Shown here piece by piece: positions 30,522 through 41,953 of a stretch of 64,000 nucleotides of DNA; the stretch's first letter is position 1, and each line of letters starts with the position of its first letter. The DNA comes from Aphrocallistes beatrix. Taxonomy: Eukaryota; Porifera; Hexactinellida; Sceptrulophora; Aphrocallistidae. The DNA lies in NCBI GenBank assembly GCA_963281255.1, contig OY725494.1, positions 4,105,934 to 4,169,933 of the forward strand. Reading direction: 5' to 3'. Below the pieces are notes generated by a model that was not told the origin of the DNA, did no database searches, and saw only the letters and a program-made list of their open reading frames with translations. Both the position numbers and the translations under genes were made by a program.

Positions 30522-32899
30522 ATGCCGGATCAAGAGAGTTCTGACATAGAAGCTCCTAGCGACTCAGACTCATCCCCTGCGACCTCCGTGCCTAGGCAGC
30601 CCAAGGTGGTGAGGATCCACCTGGACAGAGCCTGCCAGGTGCGGACAGTCTCGCTCACGGGTCTCCGCTGGACCAAGCCGGACTATCTGAGCGAGAGGGT
30701 GCGGGGGCTGTTCGAGGTGGGGAACTACGGGGAACTGCTGGAGGAGGCGATGGAAGTGAGGGATGAGCTCACTCAGCTGGGGATCTTCAAGAATGTGAGT
30801 GCAACAGTCTGTCTGCATGGAAGTACAATCGACTCCGCTTAATTGGGTCACATCGGTCAGAGGACATTTTGACCCGATTAAGCGGAGAACCCTATTAACC
30901 GAAAATATTTGTATTAGCTTCTATGTGAGAGCTGTTGCGGTCGTGCCAAAAGTGACCCGATTAAGCAGAGTCAACTGTATTGCACTCTAACTCCTATGTT
31001 AACTGATTGGCTGGTCATAGAGTAGCAGAGTGATTAATTGAGTTCCCTTATTTTGATAAAGTTGGTGAAAGCTTACATTAGAAATCAGATTTTAGTAAAA
31101 AGCGACTTGCAATTAGAGCAGTGCTGTAGAAGCAGCTGCTACGAGTGCACCAATAAATATTTGCTTCCTACGACCGTTGCTAGGGAACTCCGCAATTAGT
31201 GATTGACAGATTATCCTCCAGGTGGACGTGATTCTGGACAGAGGGAGAGGGCTGAAGAACATTCGCGTGCGGCTGGACGTCGAGGAGAAGAACCTGACTG
31301 CTAAGGTGGGTGTAGAGGTGGGGAACAATGCGGCCACTGGCACCATGTCCCTCTCCCTCCCCAACCTGATGGGGCGGGGAGAGAAGCTGTCTCTCCAGTG
31401 CGCCACGCCCAATCCAGGCTCCGACCGCTCCCGGGACTACAGACTCACCCTCTCCAAGCCCTTCCCGCAGGGACCCGTGGACGCCGTAGAGGCGTCCCTC
31501 TCCCGCACCGACTACGAACTCCCTCACTTCAAGTCCTCCAGTCTCTCCAACCGAGCTGAAGCCAGCTGCTCCCTCTCCTCCCCCTTAGGTCAGTCCTAGC
31601 TAGGCGTTAGGATCGCAATCCTATTTTGACTTTTTCCCGATCGACTAATCCCTAGTCCTAACTAGTGACTTTTCAAGCTTACATTAATGTTAATCCACGA
31701 CTGTGCATGCATATACAACGCGCTCAATCTTTCTTGTACTTATATGGCAGCGTGACATTATTCCGTCTGCTCAATAATATCGTATTTATCTACATATATC
31801 ATTTTACATCTCATCTATCTAAATTCTGACCACAGATTTTACTGTAGAATCTGATAGTCTTCTATCAGGATTATCTATTGTATCAAGTCTATTTAGGGAA
31901 TTAAGATATGAGGACATTCTTATAGAGCATCTGTGTATCTAGGCAAGCACACCTTCTCCATGGACTGGGACTGGAGACAGCTGCGAGCCAATGAAATGGG
32001 GACGAGCATCTACCTGAGGGAGCATTCCGGCCACTCACTCAAGTCCTCTCTCAGACACTGCCTCCTGCTGGACACGAGAGACCCCAGCGAGGTGGTCAGC
32101 CCTGGAATGTTGGTCTCCACATCCCAGGTAGCTAAGTCCGTCATGGCGTGGTGGATCATAAGGGCAATCTTGGTGTCAAAATTCCACCACGATTTTTCTT
32201 ACCATATTAAACACAGTTCACCATTATTCTATTTTATTGGTGGTCAACGCCATGGTTAAGCTGAGTTAAACCAACGTCTCATCCAAAACCTGTGTTAGAT
32301 AAATACGTCCAACTTCTCTATCCAACTCTCTAAACCCATGTCTCTCCTAGGAATATTCTGGACTCCTCCCGAACAGCTCTAAATACCTCAAAGCCGATCT
32401 CATCACAGAAGCGAATGTACCTTTGTTTGCCGGTTTAATTTTCTCCCTGACCGGTCGCACCGGGTACCTGCACTCCCTCAGCGACCAGACCAACCCCCTG
32501 GACCGATTCTTGCTGGGTGGTCCCACCACCTTGAGGGGATTCAGCTTGTGGGGTCTCGATCCACAGGACAGGGGCTGCTCGCTGGGCGGGAACAGCTACT
32601 GGGCGTGCGGGGCTCACCTCTTCTCCCCCCTCCCCCTCTGGACGGAGGGGATCGGGAGCTACTTCCGGCTGCACGCGTTCGCCACGGCCGGGAACCTGGT
32701 CAATCTCGAGAGGGGCGCGTCCGCTCGGTCCGCTCTCGAGGACCTGCGGGAGGGGATGCGGCTGTCCGTGGGGCTCGGGGTATTCTGGAGGATCAGTTAC
32801 ATCCGCGTGGAGCTCAACTGGTGCCAGGTGCTGCTCAGCTCCAGACAGGACTGCCTGCAGCCAGGGCTCCAGTTCGGAGTGGGCATGGACTTCCTGTAG
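30522..32899 (+). CDS. SAMM50: SAMM50/Sam50, mitochondrial outer-membrane beta-barrel assembly
   Basis: Four exons in phase: 30522-30794, 31222-31588, 31943-32127 and 32351-32899. The product is about 457 aa (human 469). The N-terminus is a soluble acidic tail and POTRA domain (about 30-120: QPKVVRIHLDRACQVRT, ELTQLGIFKNVDVILD). The C-terminal Omp85 barrel (about 130-457) carries SGHSLKSSLRH, the DRFLLGGPTTLRGF signature of loop 6, and YFRLHAFATAGNL, and ends in VGMDFL with the terminal phenylalanine-leucine expected of the beta signal. Sam50 inserts beta-barrel proteins and links to MICOS. Intron 1 holds a pogo-type miniature element. Confidence 0.95.
30826..30977. mobile_element. Pogo/Tc1-type miniature element, CGCTTAAT family, copy 1
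   Basis: Terminal repeats CAATCGACTCCGCTTAAT and ATTAAGCAGAGTCAACTG, flanked by TA. The interior includes GGTCAGAGGACATTTTG and CTATTAACCGAAAA, shared with copies at 39153-39277 and 58084-58271. It lies inside SAMM50 intron 1. Confidence 0.8.
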
Positions 32900-33043
32900 C
32901 AGCGTGAGTAGTGTTGTAGCTATTTTTATACGAATAATCGATTTCTCACTTATTTTAATTGTTTAATAAAATTACTCAAATAATTGTTAGCTTTATCGTT
33001 TCAGGTATGAATCGGAATTAATTATTTTCTGATCTTGAAACTG

Positions 33044-33403
33044 TTAATCGCTCTTAACCTTCTTTGCTTTGCTGTCACTGTTCGCGTGTTTGGAGAGAAT
33101 ATTATCGATGTCTGCGTCTAACTGTCCCGTCTCCTCATTCTCTGATCCAGACCCCTCCCCTTCCTCTCCCTCCGACACCTTCCTCTTCTTCCGCACCTCC
33201 CCTGTCTTCCCCCCCTCCTCCTTCTCCCTTTCTACCCACACACTCAGCTGCTCGTTGGACTTCTCCCTCAGCTCCCGGATCCCCTCTATCAGAGAGGAGA
33301 CGCTGGGGTCGGGGACTTCTACGCTCAGCTGGATGTCCGGCTTGATGGAGCGGTGAGTGCCTGAGAAGGAGAGTTTGCTGCTCTCACTCGTAATGCTTGC
33401 CAT
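33044..33403 (-). CDS. Small acidic-tailed protein, possibly the KEOPS subunit GON7
   Basis: Intronless, 119 aa, convergent with SAMM50. Residues 20-60 form a strand-helix pattern (KPDIQLSVEVPDPSVSSLIEGIRELREKSNEQLSVWV). That resembles animal GON7, which is small, with a DPF-LL-GI-LK/R helix and a disordered acidic tail. The rest is low-complexity charged sequence, including EGEEGEGSGSENEE and a basic KKRKV nuclear-signal-like word. GON7 stabilises the KEOPS complex that makes t6A in tRNA. The match is a weak by-eye resemblance; gene reality is better supported than identity. Confidence 0.45.
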   Translation of the reverse strand: MASITSESSKLSFSGTHRSIKPDIQLSVEVPDPSVSSLIEGIRELREKSNEQLSVWVEREKEEGGKTGEVRKKRKVSEGEEGEGSGSENEETGQLDADIDNILSKHANSDSKAKKVKSD

Positions 33404-34153
33404 TTAATATCTTTATTAATAAAACTCTCTTTAGTACAGATTTCAAAAGGAACGCAAATTCGAATTAGACAATGGAATTGGTTAGATTTCCTTTACAATA
33501 TTTTAGGTAGTGAATTGTTCTAAAAATTGCATTAGGTTCTTCAGTTAACAATTTACTCTAGGACCCACTGATTAATTTATGAATTTTATTCCGCCATCTC
33601 CCTTAACTCCAAACACAGCTTTTTACTGCATTTGTATATCAGCTTTTTTTTGTTCAAATGACTTCCAAGATCTGTACAGTCAGCAGAATCAAATCTATAA
33701 TAGTAAAAAAGCAATGTATGTACTTGTATTCTGGGAATAATTGCCTTGTTGTTGGTTGTTATTTGTGAATTTTTCCATTCAGTCAATGAGCAGAATCCAA
33801 ATTAACACAGCCAGCCTTGATAACATCTTCAATGATTTCTTCATTCAGATTATTATTCATTCAGAATTAGGCATACATATAAACACAGGCTATTCCAATT
33901 GAACAATGAACCATCAGAAGCGAATGTAGTGGACCAAATCAATCATAGTAAAATTATAAGTTTGCTATCATAGATCATTTCTGCTATGATTATTACATAA
34001 TATTATTTGGTATTTATCCATGGAAACTTACCCACATCATAATATACTCAGTAATACTTAGCATATATTATTCACAGTTCGAGCAGCAGTGGATTTGTAT
34101 AAATGCTTTTATCTCTTCTCTTGTGTAACTAGCCAATATATATTTATACTCTA
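33404..34153. other. Intergenic, nothing recognised
   Basis: AT-rich spacer between two divergent genes. Small frames are random. It presumably contains both promoters. No repeat family recognised. Confidence 0.4.
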
Positions 34154-34708
34154 ATGTCCACCACTCCCACTCCCGCCGAATCATCTCCCGAACTGCCCCC
34201 TCCCCCCTACACTGAGAGCGACCCGGACCCCAGTAGCACCCCTGAGGCCGCCGCCCCCTCCGGGCCAGAGGAGGCCGCCCCTAAGACGGTGCAGCCGCCC
34301 GTGACAGCTTCCGCCTCCGTCCGGATCCAAGAGAAGCCGAGCTTTCCCCCTCCCGCCTACTCAGAGACGCCCATCATCATCACGGACGACGCTGAATCCC
34401 AGCGCAGAGAAGAAGAAGGAGCTCAGTTCCAGTCCGCAGTGTCCCCGCTGCTGTGGCTGGTGGTCATCATCTCCATTCTCATGTTCAGCCCCTGCGGCTA
34501 TCTGGCGTTCGCCTTCACCTGCTTCGCTTTCTGGACGGAGACCGGAGGGAACGTCCGCGCTGCTCGCTACCTCAGTTCAGTCGCGAGGATTTGCGCTCTC
34601 GCCGCTTTCCTGATGGGACTGCTGATCCTACTGGGCCCCCACGTGACCAATGGGAACAGAGAGCCCTACTGCCTGTTTGAGAAAGAGTACTATCAAATCT
34701 GTGTCTAG
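34154..34708 (+). CDS. CD225/dispanin-type proline-rich membrane protein
   Basis: Intronless, 184 aa. Residues 1-90 are proline-rich and acidic with PPPY-like words (LPPPPYTESDPD at 15-26, FPPPAYSE), which are WW-domain ligands. Two hydrophobic segments follow (about 98-125 and 138-162). Between them, AFAFTCFAFWTETGGNVRAARYLSSVARI matches the CD225 pattern: small aromatic residues, then GNxxAARxxSxxAR. Similar animal proteins are the PRRT1/SynDIG and TMEM91 groups. Likely endosomal or plasma membrane; exact role unknown. PPxY motifs suggest control by NEDD4-type ligases. Confidence 0.6.
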   Translation: MSTTPTPAESSPELPPPPYTESDPDPSSTPEAAAPSGPEEAAPKTVQPPVTASASVRIQEKPSFPPPAYSETPIIITDDAESQRREEEGAQFQSAVSPLLWLVVIISILMFSPCGYLAFAFTCFAFWTETGGNVRAARYLSSVARICALAAFLMGLLILLGPHVTNGNREPYCLFEKEYYQICV

Positions 34709-35628
34709 TGTTTCCCGAACTGTCTTACTAACTCCCTTGTCTAAGTTCCTATTACCTAATAACATTGCTACTGGTAAGGTACTTGTTTGTCTGAGTGTTA
34801 CAGTAGATATGTCTTTTGATAGTTATTTGATTGGGATACGGAGTGGGACTACTAACGAATTCAGTTAGAAATGTCGCCTGTCTTAATTATAGATAACGTA
34901 AGCAAGTCACATCCTAACAGAAGGATATTAGATTGATTAAATTCCGCAATTGCTAAACGGCGAATATCATTTAACAATTCTTGTACAGGAATCAAAGTGT
35001 CATTTATTATTATCAGTAACTATGCAGAATATAAGATTGAATAAATTTGATAAAAGTGACGATTTTTTAAAATTTCATGTCTGTTGCTTGCATAAGAAGG
35101 TGGATCAATTAATTTTCAAACTAATAACTTGCTTAAATAATGATGAATAAAACTAAAATGTGACAAAAACCGCGAATAGTCGAGGGAATATGTCGCGAAC
35201 GGCAAAGCTACAAAATATTTTTCGTGAATAGTCGAAACCGCGAACGGCGAAGCACCTATCTTCAATTAGACTCAGTTCTACACAATTCTATTTGCATTTA
35301 TTAGTGTTTAGTAAGGGGTGTGTAGTTGGAGAAGGAGCTAATCCATTGAATATGGTTATTAACTTTCAATTCTACTCATTAGTGGTGCTGGAATAGACTA
35401 GCAATCCAAGCATTCGCAACTCCAGAAAGTTAAGTGAATCGGAATAGAATTCCGATTCTACGAACTGACCAGCTCATAATTATTACCCGCCACAATTCTT
35501 AAGAAAATATTTTAAACCTTCTAGTGACTATAGTATCTGATAATATTACAATCACATTAACGAATACAAACACATACGTACTAACACGGTATCAAATCTA
35601 AACTAAAGGTGTCACGTGGATAAGTGGG
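34709..35628. other. Intergenic, nothing coding recognised
   Basis: AT-rich. At 35165-35255 a short repeat recurs (CGAATAGTCGA, CGCGAACGGCAAAG or CGCGAACGGCGAAG, twice). Small frames here look random. Confidence 0.4.
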
Positions 35629-35889
35629 TTACTTAATGTATTTGAACAGGTGCTTCGAGACGCAGAGATCTACACAGCCCATAAAATCGAACAATTCCTG
35701 CGCACACTTCTCATGCGTGCCAGGATGTGACTCCACTCTCTCCGTGCACTGGTCCATTATGTCTTTGAGCCCCTTGCACTTTGTGGTTTCGCTGCATTTC
35801 TCTGTTAGGACTTCTTTAGGGTCGATGGGATCTTCTTCGTCCTCATCATCCCCGCTGCCGCCTTCCCCGCTCGATCCTGGAGGTGGGTC
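35629..35889 (-). CDS. UQCRH: UQCRH (cytochrome bc1 hinge protein), main exon
   Basis: Follows a CTAG acceptor (35891-35890) and ends TAA at 35629, giving 86 residues of the expected roughly 90. The N-terminal part is strongly acidic (GDDEDEEDPIDPKEV). The disulfide-paired CHCH-like hairpin shows CKGLKDIMDQCTERV, HEKCAQEFLDFMGCVDLC and a final KHLFKYIK, matching Qcr6/UQCRH. The protein sits on complex III beside cytochrome c1 in the intermembrane space. A short first exon carrying the start codon must lie upstream (35905-36880); I could not pick it with confidence. The gene diverges from the MEKK-like kinase. Confidence 0.85.
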   Translation of the reverse strand, partial: DPPPGSSGEGGSGDDEDEEDPIDPKEVLTEKCSETTKCKGLKDIMDQCTERVESHPGTHEKCAQELFDFMGCVDLCVSKHLFKYIK

Positions 35890-36887
35890 CTAGAGCGAAA
35901 GCTTTTCATAGCATTGCAATTGAAAACAGAAAAATCTGATTTTCTGAAATCATTAAACGAATCGAAATCGATAGTTGAGTGTGTCTATAGGCATTGTCTA
36001 GGACTAATTTCTTTTGATACTTCAATTCACAATGTCGCAGTTGAATTGAATAAATGGAAGTACCTAGACCACTAAACCTATTTCTGTAAATGCTAGGCAG
36101 TTCTTTGTAAGAGATGAAACTAAAAAGTCTTACATACGCCACTAGTTTTATTGTGCAAGATCCACTCACTGATAAAGTATACGTAATTCCTGTAAGGGTT
36201 TAATAAGGGAAATCCATATTCCCATCTGGTTGAGATCACTGTTAAAATGACCAAAGTCTGGAAATTCTGATTAGCTTAGACCAGAGGGTTGGGTTACAGT
36301 CACTAATTTATCCTTTCTACGAGATGGGGGATTGGGTAGCGGACAGCTCCAAGTGCTAACCACACACGATTGTATTTTCTAAAAATTTGTTCTTTGTGAT
36401 ATCGTATCTCGATTGCTAGTGCTTAAATAGGAGATGAATAAGCGCAAATAGTAATACATTGCAACTATAAAGTATGTGGGAATCTGAATTTGTAAGTATA
36501 ATATGCTCATCACTTGAATTTTTATCCAATTAAGCAATTTTTTAAAGTTTATCGAGTAATTATTACTCATCATTCTTCAAAGGTTCAAAACTAAATTCGT
36601 GGAGAAATCGTGAAATCATATGTATACAAAATGAAAATGGCATTAATACTCGAACACAGCCAATCAACTGGTTAGTTAGAAGCATTGTCTATCTCAAGAC
36701 ATCTGTTGTGACTTAAAAGATGTCTCGTTAGTAACCATATGCCACAGTTAGAATGTAAGAGCATACTAACCGATCAAATGTCAAAACACTTCCCCGTGTA
36801 TGGCATCAATAGTGTAAGGCTGCTAGTCAGACTTTTCACCACATGGTATACAGTATGTAGATCTCTGTAGGCAAGTTAGATACGATT

Positions 36888-38914
36888 ATGTCACAAGTAA
36901 CAGATCAGCTCGCACGCTTAAAAATAGCTTACCCCACCCCTAGCAATGAGCCGAGGAACGAAATCTTAGTCAAGTTTGAATACGCCAGTGAGAAGCGGGC
37001 TTTCTACGTGAAATGGCCGATCAGGTACAACGAAATCGAACGGTTTGTGAACGAAAAGTTCGGACCCAATCTCTCCATTGTGTGGATACAAGGGAAGAGC
37101 AAGTGTCCTCTCTTCTCGCAAGCGGAGATCGACAACCTGACGAGTCGGATGAGTCCGGAAGAATTAACCTCTGCCCCGTCTATCGTTTTAACTCCGCGAA
37201 TGCCAGATGCTCTCGAGATCTGTCAAACCATTAAAGCCCACTCACCCCGGCACTCACTCCCCATCATCCCGTCCCAGGCAGGGTTCAACGATCCCATCTA
37301 CGTCACCTGTCCCAACCAGGTGCGGCGCTCCAACACGGACGAGTACGCACGAAGCAAAATATCGTTCACCGGATTCACGGCCCCCACGAACCTGAACAAC
37401 CCCTTCAAGGTGCAAGGCCAGTTCATCCCGGACATGGACACCACCCCGAACCCTCGTGTGCGGGGGTTTACGCCGAGCAGCGAGGCGGACACCGGCGGGA
37501 GATTTGTCCCGGAGAACATCGCGGCGAGGGACTCGGGAGGCTCGTTCGGATCGGACAGCACCACGAACAGCTCGGGGCTGTCGGAGCAAGAGCTGGACGG
37601 GACCTACAAGGAGTTGGTGTCGTTCTCCTACGCGCCGGGGAAAGGCGCCGCTCCCATCTCCGTGACAAAATCGGAAGAGCCATCTTTCAGTCCTGCCCCT
37701 AAGCCCATGCTGGGGGTACCCAACCACTGGACCAAGGGGGTGTTCCTTGGATCAGGTTAGTCACTCATAATGATAAGGTAGCAGTCACGGCCGTTATGCG
37801 TACTATTCAAGACCATATTAATATTGATAGGTTAGATGACTGAAGAATTCAGTCTCTTAGGATTCTTATCCTGTTGCTTTTTGGCCTTAGATTCAGCAGC
37901 AAAATTACCCTAATTCAGTAGGCTGGCAATACCTCACACAACGAAAATAAACTCTAGAATGTATGCGGTCAATTTCGGAAAAAATAACTATTGCTATGGT
38001 CAATCCCCGCATATTATGGAAATCTACTCTATCAATTGTGAATTCAAAACCCAAAATATTGCCATAAATTCGGCGGGAAATTAACTGGTAAGCAAATACA
38101 ACGGTACTTTCTTGTAGGTGGATTCGGGAGTGTCTTCACTGCCACCTGCAACCAGACACGCCGTGAGCTGGCGGTGAAGCAGATTCCCTTCTGCGAGGAG
38201 TCCATCAACAAAGAGGAAGTCCAATCGTTCGAGAGAGAAATCCAAGCCCTACAGACCCTGAACAGTCCCAGGATAATCACCTACTTCGGAATCGAGAAGA
38301 CAGACACTTGCATTTCGATATTCATGGAGTACATGCCGGGAGGATCTCTTCACACCTATATCAGGCGGGTAGGGGCCTTGAATGAGAAGGCAACTTTAAG
38401 ATTCAGCGTGCAGATCCTGGAAGGGATCCACTACCTCCACTCAAAGTCAATCGTACATCGGGACATCAAGGGCGCCAATGTCCTCATGTCAGGTAACGAT
38501 ATCAAGCTGGGGGACTTTGGCGCCAGCAAGCGGCTAGGCACACTACTCTCGAGCTTCGGGAAGCATACGAACATAAAGTCTATCCACGGGACGTCTTACT
38601 GGATGGCTCCGGAGGTGATTAAAGGGGAGGGGTACGGGCGCCGGGCGGACATCTGGAGCCTGGGGTGCACGGTGGTGGAGATGCTGACCACCTCGCCGCC
38701 CTGGTTCAAACTCGAGCCGATGGCGGCCATGTTCAAAATCGCGTCCGAAAAAACGGACCCTGCTCTACCGAAGGAAATCTCACACGAGTGTAGAACTTTT
38801 GTAAAGACTTGTTTGACTCATGACAAGACAGCTCGCCCCTACGCTAACGAATTGTTATACCACCCTTTCGTTGCTAAGGAAATTAACCACAATCAGGCAT
38901 TATTGATACATTAG
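36888..38914 (+). CDS. MAP3K3: MAP kinase kinase kinase, MEKK2/3-like
   Basis: Two exons, 36888-37755 and 38118-38914, joining inside the glycine loop (GSG|GFGSV). About 554 aa. The N-terminus resembles a PB1 domain (about 24-102: EILVKFEYASEKRAFYV, FGPNLSIVW), the MEK5-binding module of MEKK2/3. A Ser/Thr/Pro-rich linker follows. The kinase domain (about 284-540) has GSGGFGSV (288-295), VK (K310), IFMEYMPGGSLH, HRD (403-405), DIKGANVL, GDFGASKRL (DFG 422-424), HGTSYWMAPEVI and ADIWSLGCTVVEML. These are strongly MEKK2/3. It should activate MKK tiers including the MKK4-like gene in this window. MEKK2 versus MEKK3 is not resolvable. Confidence 0.9.
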
Positions 38915-39152
38915 CAATACTTAAATAGAGTGCAGGGACTTTCACTGTGTGTTGGTGTATATATATATAAATAATTCCAATGTCTCTTGTCATGTATTAG
39001 TCTCATGTAACTGTCATATTTTTAACTGCGTGTTGAATACTACATTAATAATTTATGTGGATGATGCTGCTATAGATACTGATATTAAACGGGCAAGAAA
39101 AGAACGAATGTGTAAAATGTTATCATAAGCGTATATGTATGAGTTACTAGTA

Positions 39153-39277
39153 CAGTTGGCTCTGCTTAATAGGGTCACATCGGTCAGAGGACATTTTGCC
39201 CCGATTGAGCGGAGAACCCTATTAACCGAAATTGGTTGACTCGATTAAACAGCGGCCCTATTAAGCGGAGTCGACTG
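39153..39277. mobile_element. Pogo/Tc1-type miniature element, CGCTTAAT family, copy 2
   Basis: Ends CAGTTGGCTCTGCTTAAT and ATTAAGCGGAGTCGACTG, flanked by TA. The interior has GGTCAGAGGACATTTTG and CCTATTAACCGAAA. At 125 bp it is shorter than copy 1. It lies in the spacer between the MEKK-like kinase and parkin. Confidence 0.8.
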
Positions 39278-39486
39278 TATTTATTCTAAACCCTACTCGT
39301 AAAATTACAGTTTTTCATCCAATTCGTATATGATAAGAATGTACAAAATAGAATGCAATGTTAGAAGAATGGGAACTTAATAAACTATAGAACATGTACC
39401 TACATTGCATTGTACCACTATCAATTTAAGCCAGTATAAACTGCCGTGCTAATATGTACAGTATGCCAGAGATGAGTTGACTTAGA

Positions 39487-41953
39487 ATGGCGGTGATATG
39501 GCTATATTACACTAACAGAAAGTCAGGAGGACGCATCCCAGTGATAGTAGAGTGGGATTGGAATGTTCTCCGACTGAAAGAGGCAATTTTTACTGAGTTA
39601 TGCCGCACACCGGTCAAACTAATATTCGCTGGAAGAGAGTTGGATGACAGTGAGATCCTAAGCACCCTGGACATAGAGGAGTTCAGTACAGTATACTGTG
39701 TACTGGCTTCTTCATGTTCCCCTAGCAGTAGGGCAGCTGACGTAATGTATGGCAGCAGTGCATGTACCTACGAAACACACTCTGAGAGTAAAGGTGTGAG
39801 ACAGCTTCCTTCCTTGCTACCGAGGAGACCAGTGCAAGCGGAGCAGAGGACAGATATTCCAGCCACCCCCGGGGCAGAACCAGTCGACACCTCTGACATC
39901 CACGTAGAAGTGAAGGGGGAGTACTATGTACCGATGGGGATGAGTCCCGAGCACTACTACCTGCTGATGAACCCTGATAAGACCAGGGACAGGACTTTCC
40001 TCAACACATCTTTTAGGTCTGAGAATAGGATAGTGCCCCTCCTACACAATTGGAGAGAGAGCGACCATTTCCATTGATACACAAATGATCATTTCATGAG
40101 GTTGCATTCTCTCTCAGGTCTGATACGGAGTCCACAGCGAGTGAGGAGCACACGTATGAACGTTTAGATTCGTTCGCACTGCACTCTTCTCATCTCAGCG
40201 AGGCTCGGAGATTCTTCTCCGTGTATTGCAGTGACATTTGTTGTGAGGTCACCAGAGGTAAATTACACAGATTAAACGATGAATCACATGTGCATATGCT
40301 ATCTTAGTTACATTCGTTGTTTGCAGGGAAGCTGCGAGTTCGCTGTTGTAGATGCAAGTCCGGACAGTTCGTACTCAGCAGGGACCCTTGCTGCTGGGAT
40401 GACGTCACAGGGGGCGGTATCACGGGGGTCTGCTGCTCTTGTGGGAGGGAAGGGGAGCGAGCAGAGTTCTATTTTAAGTGCACGAACCATCAACAGGACA
40501 GCACAGCAATCCCTCTGAAACAGGCAAATTACGATTGCATGAACAGTGCATTAACACATGGCAGTATCGAATGGCGGACACTTCGTCCCCTGAAATGTCC
40601 CTTTCGCACTTACTGATTTCTCAATCAAAATGCCTCATTTTCACCCTTTTTTTCAAACATACTCCACTCCAAAAGCCTCACTTTCCGTTCCTTACATATT
40701 AACTTAATGCCTCTTTTTTTTAGTCTCTAATGAGACAAAAGTTCGGGGACGAAAATTCCAGGGACGAAAGTTCCGGCGACGAAATGTCCGAGCGACGAAA
40801 TATCCGATTACCGGCAGTATCTTTAGGTCGTGTAGCATATCCCTGGTTGACTAATGCATTGATATATGACAGGTGAGGATGAATGAGAAGGGATTGGAGT
40901 GCATCATCTGTGGGGACTGCCCAGATAGGCTGATGGTGTTTGAGTGCATCAGTGGACACGTGACCTGTCTCCCTTGCTTCATGGAGTATGCCAGGGTCAA
41001 CTTGCTGTCAAGACAATTCAGGTACTTCCACCTTACTCGCAGATACTACACTACACTTATGTATAACCTCTACAAACTTAAATATACATCTTCGTACTCA
41101 ACTTTGCATGCGTTGCACGATTCGATAGTTCGTAAAGTTAGGATCTTAAGATGGAGGTTCCTATTATTGAGAGGCACAATGAGATTCGCTTATTAGCAAG
41201 TCACATGCTAATAACATTAGTTTGCTTGAAGTCTGAGAGTATCTATTAATAGAGCATTCGTGTTTATGTCTAACGATGCATTCCTCCTAAGCTACGACAG
41301 GAGCATCGGGTACAGCCTAGGGTGTCCTGCGGGCTGTGAGGACTCTCTCCTGTCAGACCAGCAGCACTTCAGACCGCTGGGGCCGCAGCTGTATGAGACG
41401 CTGCAGAGGTTTGCCGCGGAGGAGTACGTGCTGGCAGAGGGAGGGGTGCTCTGTCCGGCCCCTGGGTGCGGGGAGGGGGTGATTCTCACTGGCGCGAACA
41501 GATTAGTCACCTGTGAAGCCTGCTGCCACATGTTCTGCAGACGCTGCATGCTGAGGGCACACTTCGGAGCCTGTGAGGAGACCCTGTCTGTCAGGGGGGG
41601 CGCGGCCCGAGTGAAAATGAAGGGGGACATGCGTCGCGGGAGCTGGAGATTGGGCGGGACAAGATGCGAGACTCAGAAAAATGGAGAAAACGAACCCGGC
41701 GGTGGTGAGAATTCAGAACTGACAAGGATTCGGACTCAGTGGAATTAATTAAAAGAAATTGGTCTTCCTTTTGTTTCTAGGATGGACAGAGACCTCTGGA
41801 CTGAAGAGCTGTCCCAATTGTAACTCGCCTGTGCAGAGGGACGGAGGGTGCACACACATGAAGTGCGCCATGGGCGTGTGCCACTTTGAGTGGTGCTGGG
41901 TCTGTGAGAAGCAATGGACTCTGGAGTGTCGGGAAGACCACTGGTTCGACTGA
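39487..41953 (+). CDS. PRKN: Parkin, RBR E3 ubiquitin ligase
   Basis: Six exons in phase: 39487-40016, 40118-40257, 40327-40523, 40873-41021, 41292-41704 and 41781-41953. About 533 aa (human 465). The ubiquitin-like domain (1-72) keeps IFAGREL and a serine (S67, LDIEEFSTVY) at the position of human Ser65, the PINK1 site. Then come RING0 (from about 225: KLRVRCCRCKSG, CCWDDV), RING1 (from C299), IBR (GGVLCPAPGCGEG, MFCRRC), a repressor-like element with a Trp (RRGSWRLG) and RING2. RING2 reads SCPNCNSPVQRDGGCTHMKC, where C500 aligns with the catalytic Cys431 and H502 with His433. The end DHWFD lacks the final Val. Intron 3 uses a GC donor (CAG|GCAAAT). Confidence 0.95.
40738..40805 (+). repeat. 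Short 16-bp tandem repeat in parkin intron 3
   Basis: GGGACGAAAATTCCA, GGGACGAAAGTTCCG, GCGACGAAATGTCCG and GCGACGAAATATCCG follow each other: a GACGAAA-NN-TCC unit repeated four to five times. It lies in the intron that uses the GC donor. Confidence 0.75.

Noticed and set aside
41705..41748. Parkin exon 5 read through to its stop (GENSELTRIRTQWN)
   Set aside because: A GTGAGA donor at 41705 joined to the TTTCTAG acceptor at 41780 restores RING2 in phase.
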